Origin: Yimella lutea
GTDB lineage: Bacteria; Actinomycetota; Actinomycetes; Actinomycetales; Dermatophilaceae
Direction: 5' to 3'
DNA length: 64,000 bases
Assembly: GCF_006715095.1 (NCBI RefSeq)
Contig: NZ_VFMO01000001.1
Location: forward strand, 434,001 to 498,000
The notes under the pieces were generated by a model. The model searched no databases. It was not told the origin of the DNA and saw only the letters and a list, made by a program, of their open reading frames with translations. This document shows positions 58,564 through 64,000 of the stretch, one piece after another. Within the stretch, counting starts at the first letter, position 1. Every line of letters starts with the position of its first letter. The position numbers and the translations under genes were made by a program.

Positions 58564-60822
58564 ATGCCTCTTCTGATTCTCAGCAAGGTCAAGGACGGAC
58601 TCGACCCGTCCATGAAGAAGAAGGCGTTCGCCTTCCTGGAGAAACTGCAGGAGGACGACACACTTCCCGGCCTTCACATCGAACCCATTCAGGGATCGGT
58701 CGATTCGCGGGTGCGTACCGGCCGGGTCGATGACAACTACCGGTGCGTGCTGTTCAAGATCGTCGGTCAGGACGATCCGGTGTACGTGATCCACGGTGTG
58801 TGGCCGCACGACAAGGCGAACAAGATCGCCGAGAGCGTCCACCTGTCGATGAACCCCATCAACGGGGTGCCCGAGATCACGAGCGTGGTCAGCAGTGTGA
58901 AGGCGGCTGCGGCGAAGCCTGCCGTCGAGACGGAGCCGTCGTCCGACGTCCCGGTCGAGACTGCGCCGACTGTTCCGGCGCCGTCGGTCGTTCCTGAGGC
59001 GGAGAGTGCACCGAGCTGGCCTGCCGGCCTGACCGCCGATGTGTTGCACACCGAGCTCGGCATCGACGAGCAGCTTGCGTCGGCAGCGATGGCAGTGACG
59101 ACCGAGGGCGACCTACTGAGCCTGATCGAGACGGTGGACGTCGAGTGGCAGGCCCAGATGCTCCTGGACCTCGCCACCGGTACGCCGGTGGACGAGGCGC
59201 GGTCGAAGATGGGGCTCGACCAGAAGGTCGACGTCGGCGACGGCACCGAGGACGAGAAGCTCATCCGGAGCCTCAAGCACCCAGCGGCACAGGCGTCCTT
59301 CCACTGGATCGACGACGACGAGGAACTGCGTCGCATCGTCGAGGCCGGTGACCTGGTCGCGTGGCGTCTGTTCCTTCACCCGGAACAGCGCAAGTACGCC
59401 GACGGTGCGTACAAGGGAGCGTTCCGTCTTTCGGGCGGCGCGGGAACGGGAAAGACCGTGGTCGCGCTGCACCGCACGTGGCGCCTGGCCCAGGAGAACC
59501 CGAAGGCTCGGGTGCTGCTGACCACCTACACCCGAAATCTCGCCGAGGACCTGGCGCAGGGACTGCGACAGCTCGACGAATCGATCACCTTGCAGAACTC
59601 CCTCGATTCGGCCGGGGTCCACGTGAAGGGCGTGGACCAGACCGTCCGTGCGGTCCTGCAGGCTGCCGGGAGTGGTTTGGACGAAGCGACGGCAAAAGTG
59701 TTGGGGGACAGTCGAACCGTTCTCGGCACACCGACGAGCGGCGAGCTCTGGAAGGAAGCCATCGACAACGCCGACGCCGACCTTCCTGCCGATCTGCTCA
59801 CGTCCGCGTTCATGAGCGCCGAGTACGGGCTGATCGTCCTTCCGAATCGAATCACCACCTCGACCGGGTACGTCCGGGTGCGACGAACTGGTCGCGGTGC
59901 TGCGCTGGACCGCGCCAAGCGGCTCGAGGTGTGGAAGGTGATCACCGAGTACCGCATGCTCGCGCGAGCGAACGACACCACGGACTGGCAGGAGAAGGCG
60001 GAGATTGCCGCGGCCTGGCTCGAGTCGAACAAACGGACGTTCTTCGATCACGTGGTCGTCGACGAAGCGCAGGACCTGAACCTGTCCCAGTTGCGTTTCC
60101 TGAGAGCGGTCGTCGCCGAGGGGCGGGACGACCTGTTCATTTGTGAGGACTCGCACCAGAGGATCTACGGACAGAAGGTCGTCCTGTCACACGTCGGGAT
60201 CCAGATCCGCGGCCGTGCACGACGGCTCACCTTGAACTATCGGACCACGGCACAGAACCTCGACTGGGCCATGCACATTCTCGCTGGCGGAGACTTCACC
60301 GACCTCGAAGGCGAGAGCGAGAAGCACCCCTATCACTCGGCGCGTTCGGGGCCAGTTCCTCGCCTGCTGCCCACCGCATCAATGAGTAAGGAGCTTGACC
60401 AGGCAGCCGAATTGATCCGTACATGGCTACCGTCCGGTGACGGCGAGAGCGATCGTGCTCCCAAGCCCGAAGCGATCGCCGTCCTTGTCCGTGACAAGTA
60501 CCGTCGGCAGTCCGTCGTCAGCGGCCTCGCCGAGCGAGGGCTTCAGGTGCGGTCGGTCGACCAGGAGAACGCGAAGCCCGGAATGCCTCTGGTGATGACC
60601 ATGCACCGTGCGAAGGGGCTCGAGTTCACGCACGTGCTGTTGTTCGGTGTACACGAGGGTTCGGTGCCGCACGGGCTGAAGGACTACAAGGCGAGCGACG
60701 AGGATTTCGTCGATGCCATGTTGCGCGAGCGTTCGTTGCTCTACGTTGCATCCACGAGAGCCAGGGATGTGCTCGCCGTGAGTTGGTTCGGAGCGATGTC
60801 CACCTTGCTGGGAGCCTGGTAA
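58564..60822 (+). CDS. UvrD-like SF1 helicase with ParE/RelE-like N-terminal domain
   Basis: The 752-residue protein starts 4 bases after the drmD-like stop. Residues ~1-105 resemble a RelE/ParE toxin fold: KAFAFLEKLQEDDTLPGLHI, RTGRVDDNYRCVLFKIVGQD and PVYVIHGVWPHDKANKIA. An acidic Pro/Ala linker (~115-165) follows. The helicase has Walker A SGGAGTGKT at 290-298, motif II VVVDEAQDLNL with Asp500, LNYRTTAQNL, TMHRAKGLEFTHVLLFG at ~679 and YVASTRARDVLAV. Such ParE-helicase fusions are seen in annotated bacterial helicases; the N-terminal part may bind the ribosome, gyrase or the helicase itself. Operon context places it with the DISARM-like genes. Confidence 0.85.
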   Translation: MPLLILSKVKDGLDPSMKKKAFAFLEKLQEDDTLPGLHIEPIQGSVDSRVRTGRVDDNYRCVLFKIVGQDDPVYVIHGVWPHDKANKIAESVHLSMNPINGVPEITSVVSSVKAAAAKPAVETEPSSDVPVETAPTVPAPSVVPEAESAPSWPAGLTADVLHTELGIDEQLASAAMAVTTEGDLLSLIETVDVEWQAQMLLDLATGTPVDEARSKMGLDQKVDVGDGTEDEKLIRSLKHPAAQASFHWIDDDEELRRIVEAGDLVAWRLFLHPEQRKYADGAYKGAFRLSGGAGTGKTVVALHRTWRLAQENPKARVLLTTYTRNLAEDLAQGLRQLDESITLQNSLDSAGVHVKGVDQTVRAVLQAAGSGLDEATAKVLGDSRTVLGTPTSGELWKEAIDNADADLPADLLTSAFMSAEYGLIVLPNRITTSTGYVRVRRTGRGAALDRAKRLEVWKVITEYRMLARANDTTDWQEKAEIAAAWLESNKRTFFDHVVVDEAQDLNLSQLRFLRAVVAEGRDDLFICEDSHQRIYGQKVVLSHVGIQIRGRARRLTLNYRTTAQNLDWAMHILAGGDFTDLEGESEKHPYHSARSGPVPRLLPTASMSKELDQAAELIRTWLPSGDGESDRAPKPEAIAVLVRDKYRRQSVVSGLAERGLQVRSVDQENAKPGMPLVMTMHRAKGLEFTHVLLFGVHEGSVPHGLKDYKASDEDFVDAMLRERSLLYVASTRARDVLAVSWFGAMSTLLGAW

Positions 60823-60920
60823 GCAGGTTATAGGCACGGAGGTTCTCCGAAACCGCACTGTTACGTCGTCGTCCACCAGTACAGTCACAATCCCGATGTA
60901 CCCACCCGCTGGAGTCGATC

Positions 60921-61913
60921 ATGGTTCTTCCCCTTGTCCCGTTGGTCCTGTGGGGCATAGGTGCTTCGACCGGAGCGACCGGCGCCTGCTTCGGCTTGAA
61001 GGGCGGCTACGACCTCAAGAAGGCGCAATCCGTTATTCGGGAGGCTGGGGCGCGTTACGAAAAGGAACGTGAGTACGCCGGGGAGCGCGTTCGGGCCACG
61101 AATGAGGTACTGAATCAACTGGGCGCTTGTCAGGAGTTCGCGCACCGTGCAGTCGTCCGCAGGTTTGCTGATTTTCTTCGTCGTAACGAGAAGCACGTCA
61201 CTAACAAGGACAAGTTGCTTATCGATGGTCTCGAGTCGAAGGACGAGCAGGTCGCGCTCGATGCTCGACTGGGCCAGGACGCGGTTTCATGGATGCGAGG
61301 GATCATCGGTTCCGGCGCCACCGGTGTCGGGATCAACGCAGGTCTCACCGGTCTGGTCATGGGTGTTGGCTCGGCGAGCACGGGTACCGCGATCTCCTCC
61401 CTTGGAGGCGCCGCCGCGACGAATGCGACGCTTGCCGCCCTCGGCGGAGGAAGCCTTGCCAGTGGCGGTGGAGGCATGGCTGCCGGGGCAGCGGCACTGA
61501 ACGTGGTGACGCTGGGGCCTGCACTGCTCGTGAGCGGTCTGGTTGTAGCCGGTCAGGGACAGAAAGCCAGAACGAAGGCTCGTGAGAATGAGGCAACGGT
61601 GAACACCGCCATCGAGGACCTTCGGCTCAAGATAGTTCAGCTCGACGCGATCGAAGCGCGAGCGGCAGAGCTGTCCTCGCTCCTGGGCGGCCTGGTCGAG
61701 AGGGCCTCGCCGCTCCTGGATCGACTCGAATCCGTGGAGCCTTTCGAGCCGGAACGTGATGGCGCAACTCTGCAGCAAGTTCTCGACATTGCGAAGGGGA
61801 TCGTCGAAGTGGCGAGCGCGGAAGTTGTCGATGAAACTGGCGGGCTGAACGCAGAGACGACCGGCTTGACGATGAAGTACCGGACGATGACGAAGGATGC
61901 TGAAGATGTCTGA
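60921..61913 (+). CDS. Glycine-zipper membrane protein flanked by coiled coils, candidate effector
   Basis: The ATG at 60921 has GGAG upstream. Of 330 residues, ~25-125 are charged helix (LKKAQSVIREAGARYEKERE), ~130-215 are a long Gly/Ala-rich hydrophobic segment with GxxxG-type patterns (GATGVGINAGLTGLVMGVGS, ALGGGSLASGGGGMAAGAAA), and ~220-310 are again coiled coil. Such coil-hydrophobic-coil designs insert in membranes; a pore-forming or membrane-stress role is possible but unproven. It begins 98 bases after the helicase gene and its stop overlaps the start of a small partner gene. Confidence 0.6.
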   Translation: MVLPLVPLVLWGIGASTGATGACFGLKGGYDLKKAQSVIREAGARYEKEREYAGERVRATNEVLNQLGACQEFAHRAVVRRFADFLRRNEKHVTNKDKLLIDGLESKDEQVALDARLGQDAVSWMRGIIGSGATGVGINAGLTGLVMGVGSASTGTAISSLGGAAATNATLAALGGGSLASGGGGMAAGAAALNVVTLGPALLVSGLVVAGQGQKARTKARENEATVNTAIEDLRLKIVQLDAIEARAAELSSLLGGLVERASPLLDRLESVEPFEPERDGATLQQVLDIAKGIVEVASAEVVDETGGLNAETTGLTMKYRTMTKDAEDV

Positions 61914-62337
61914 CAAGCCCGCAGTGGTCGGCAAGATCGTCCGAGGGGCGAAGGCTTCTCCCGTGCCGGCAGTGGATGCACTCTCTGCACTGCGGGAGAT
62001 CGTGCACGCAGCCCATGATTACGGAAAGATCCGGCAGGAGGAATCGACCAAGCGCGCAGCGATTGGTGCAGCCGAAAGGGTTCAGGTCGATCGAATTCAA
62101 GCCGCTGAGAACACACTAAGACAGTACTTCGACAGGGTCTTCGAAGAGCGCGCCAAGACCGGTGGTGAGTTGTTCGTGCGACTCGACCAGGCGATGGAAT
62201 CAGGCGATCCTCAGATGGTGCAATCAGTCGTGGCCGGCATCGTCGGCTTGGCGCAATCGTCACCCCTGGCAGGCCTGAGCGATTTCGGAAAGTTCTGGGC
62301 CGAACTGGGCACGGCAGATAATCCGGTGGAGCTGTAG
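61906..62337 (+). CDS. Small helical protein, likely partner of the glycine-zipper protein
   Basis: The ATG at 61906, with GAAGGA nine bases upstream, overlaps the preceding stop by 8 bases. The 143-residue product is helical: SALREIVHAAHDYGKIRQEE, VQVDRIQAAENTLRQYFDRV, then VQSVVAGIVGLAQSSPLAGL near the end. There are no transmembrane helices, signal peptide or known domain. Overlapping genes suggest they act together, for example as a membrane effector with a cytosolic regulator. This is inferred from arrangement only. Confidence 0.6.
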   Translation: MSDKPAVVGKIVRGAKASPVPAVDALSALREIVHAAHDYGKIRQEESTKRAAIGAAERVQVDRIQAAENTLRQYFDRVFEERAKTGGELFVRLDQAMESGDPQMVQSVVAGIVGLAQSSPLAGLSDFGKFWAELGTADNPVEL

Positions 62338-62530
62338 CTTGGATTCCTACGGTCGGCGACGATGACGCCGGTACGCAGCCATCAGGCATCTTGATCGATA
62401 GCTGCCCGCGAACCAGTTCGGTCCGGTTAGGCTCGCGTCGTGTCGGACCATACGCAGAATCTGGCCTGAGTTGGGTCACTTTGATGGATTCGAGGGGTTT
62501 GAATCGCTGTGACCTGCGGGGATGCCGACG

Positions 62531-62555
62531 ATTAGTGTGTCGCTAAGGCACTAAT
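62531..62555. repeat. Palindrome upstream of the IS1634-type transposase
   Basis: ATTAGTG (62531-62537) pairs with CACTAAT (62549-62555) across 11 bases, about 21 bases before the transposase start. It may belong to the left end or promoter of the element. The rest of the 238-base gap 62338-62575 shows no gene, and I could not fix the element's terminal repeat because the right end is not in the window. Confidence 0.4.
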
Positions 62556-62575
62556 TCGATGGTGAGGGTCGCGCG

Positions 62576-64000
62576 GTGGTGTGGATTCGGCGGGTGCGGA
62601 CGGCCTCGGGAGCGACCGCGGTGCAGATCGCTGAGTCGGTCAACGGTCGGCGTCGGATCGTGCGTCATGTCGGGTCCGCCAGGAACGAGGCCGACCTCGG
62701 GTTGCTGATGGAGCAGGCGCGGGCTCTGCTCGCCGATGACCGGCAGGGGGTGCTGGACCTCGGGATCACGCCGGTGGCCGCGAAGGCGGTGATGGTGCCC
62801 GCGGCGCGGCCGTCGGGGCTGTTCATGGACCCCGAGCCATCGTCGGCAGTGTCGGCAGTGCCAGCGGTGTCAGCGGCTCGGCCGATGGTGTCGAGGTCAC
62901 GGGTGCTCAAGACGTCCTCGGGGCTGCTGTACGGGGCCCTGGCCGGGGTGTACACGGACCTGGGTTTCGATGTCGTGGCCGATGACATCTTCCGGGACTT
63001 GGTGATCGCTCGGGTCGTGGAGCCGACGAGCCTGCTCGATGTGGACCGGGTCCTGGCCGAGTTGGGGCGGCGAGCGGTGAGTCTGTCGACGCGGAAGCGG
63101 ACGTTGCGGCGGGCGCATCAGGGCTCGTACCGCGACCAGGTCGCGGTGGCCTGTTTCGAGCACGCCTGCACCAGCGGTGATGTGTCGTTGGTGTTGTACG
63201 ACGTCACCACGCTCTACTTCGAGGCGGAGAAGGAGGACGGCCTGCGTAAGGTCGGGTATTCCAAGGAGCGGCGGGTCGACCCGCAGATCGTGGTCGGGTT
63301 GCTGGTCGACCGGGAAGGGTTCCCGCTGGAGATCGGCTGCTTCGAAGGCAACAAGGCCGAGACGGCCACGATCATCCCGATCGTCAAGCAGTTCCAGGAA
63401 CGCCACAACATCGCGGACATGGTCGTGGTCGCCGACGCGGGGATGCTGTCCACGTCCAACCTCACAGCCCTCGACGAGGCGAACTTGCGGTTCATCGTGG
63501 GCTCCCGGGTGACCAAGGCACCCAAGGATCTGGAGTCTCATTTCCGGTGGCACGGTGACGCGTTCACCGACGGGCAGCTCATCGATACCCTCACCCCACG
63601 GACCGGGCACACGGTCGAGAACGACCCGAACCTCAAGGCGGAACCGGTGTGGGATCGGGAGCAGCATCCCGGGTCGTGGCGGGCAGTGTGGGCGTACTCC
63701 GCGAAACGCGCCGCCCGGGACAGCACCACCTTGACCCTGCAGGAGAACCGCGCCAAGGCCGTCGTCGCCGGTGAAAAGGCCGCGCGGACACCACGATTCG
63801 TCAAAACCACCAACGGTTCACGCACGCTGGATGAGGCGTCACTGGCGAGGGCACGCCGGCTGGTCGGGCTCAAGGGGTACGTCACCAACATCCCGGCCGA
63901 ACTGATGCCCGCGAGCGAAGTGATCGCCAGCTACCACGACCTGTGGCACGTCGAGCAATCATTCCGGATGTCCAAGACCGACCTGCGCGCCCGGCCCATG
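62576..64000 (+). CDS. tnp: IS1634-type transposase, C-terminus beyond the right edge
   Basis: An in-frame stop at 62552 is followed by GTG 62576, and the frame is open to the edge, 475 codons. The protein has the IS1634/IS4-like DDE layout: LVLYDVTTLYFEAEKEDGLR with the first Asp, VVGLLVDREGFPLEIGCFEG, MVVVADAGMLSTSNLTALDE with the second Asp, and YHDLWHVEQSFRMSKTDLRA near the end, the YREKWxxE-like motif with the catalytic Glu. The N-terminal part includes low-complexity Ala/Ser/Val. It closes the right side of the defence island. Only the last residues and the right inverted repeat are missing. Confidence 0.93.
   Translation, partial: MVWIRRVRTASGATAVQIAESVNGRRRIVRHVGSARNEADLGLLMEQARALLADDRQGVLDLGITPVAAKAVMVPAARPSGLFMDPEPSSAVSAVPAVSAARPMVSRSRVLKTSSGLLYGALAGVYTDLGFDVVADDIFRDLVIARVVEPTSLLDVDRVLAELGRRAVSLSTRKRTLRRAHQGSYRDQVAVACFEHACTSGDVSLVLYDVTTLYFEAEKEDGLRKVGYSKERRVDPQIVVGLLVDREGFPLEIGCFEGNKAETATIIPIVKQFQERHNIADMVVVADAGMLSTSNLTALDEANLRFIVGSRVTKAPKDLESHFRWHGDAFTDGQLIDTLTPRTGHTVENDPNLKAEPVWDREQHPGSWRAVWAYSAKRAARDSTTLTLQENRAKAVVAGEKAARTPRFVKTTNGSRTLDEASLARARRLVGLKGYVTNIPAELMPASEVIASYHDLWHVEQSFRMSKTDLRARPM

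Overview
The window is high-GC DNA from an actinobacterium, most likely a Micrococcales member near the Dermacoccaceae or Dermatophilaceae. This placement rests on gene content and order, not on a database search. The strongest clue is the conserved division and peptidoglycan cluster fhaA-fhaB-pstP-rodA-pbpA-pknA-pknB, followed by a pabA/trpG-type amidotransferase, with crgA, a DUF881 gene, a rhomboid protease, a cyclophilin and a MarP-type protease nearby. In actinobacteria this block lies close to the replication origin. DnaA-box-like sequences occur at 5.6 kb and 17.1 kb.

Layout. 0-17 kb is conserved chromosome: a partial ATP-grasp gene, an Ala-rich membrane protein, marP, ppiA, the rhomboid gene, DUF881, crgA and the leftward kinase/cell-wall operon, then a DUF2207-like gene and tRNA-Leu(CAG). 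17-34 kb is mostly single-function metabolic and stress genes: acyl-CoA dehydrogenase with a TetR regulator and a 20-bp operator, quinone oxidoreductase, hydrolase, lipoprotein, DoxX, a 21-codon ORF, a flavin-type oxidase, PPK2, secreted phospholipase A2, arginine deiminase, a pRiA4b ORF-3 protein, a decayed hipBA locus, photolyase and two glycosyltransferases. Dispersed 45-bp elements and a 5 x 32-bp tandem array lie between them.

34-41 kb is a gene graveyard: a DUF6880-like fragment, an hsdR 3' end, the end of an ISL3 element, a frameshifted NrtR-like regulator, a membrane protein with a HEPN-like motif, a complete ISL3 insertion with an 8-bp target duplication that splits a small gene, a MESH1-like hydrolase and a frameshifted membrane gene.

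41-62 kb is a large defence island. A cytosine-C5 methyltransferase diverges from an apparent operon of vsr, a 1542-aa sacsin-like GHKL ATPase fused to an SF2 helicase, a UvrD-like helicase, drmA, drmB, a drmD-like SNF2 helicase with DUF1998-like and PD-(D/E)XK-like parts, and a helicase with a ParE/RelE-like N-terminus. drmA plus drmB plus a methyltransferase is the DISARM signature, but no drmC phospholipase-D gene is present and several extra ATPases and nucleases are. A glycine-rich membrane protein and a small partner follow. An IS1634-type transposase runs off the right edge.

At least seven genes carry +1/-1 frameshifts, and nearly all can be repaired by changing a short homopolymer by one base. 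Some of these genes, including the drmD-like one, may therefore be intact in the living strain.
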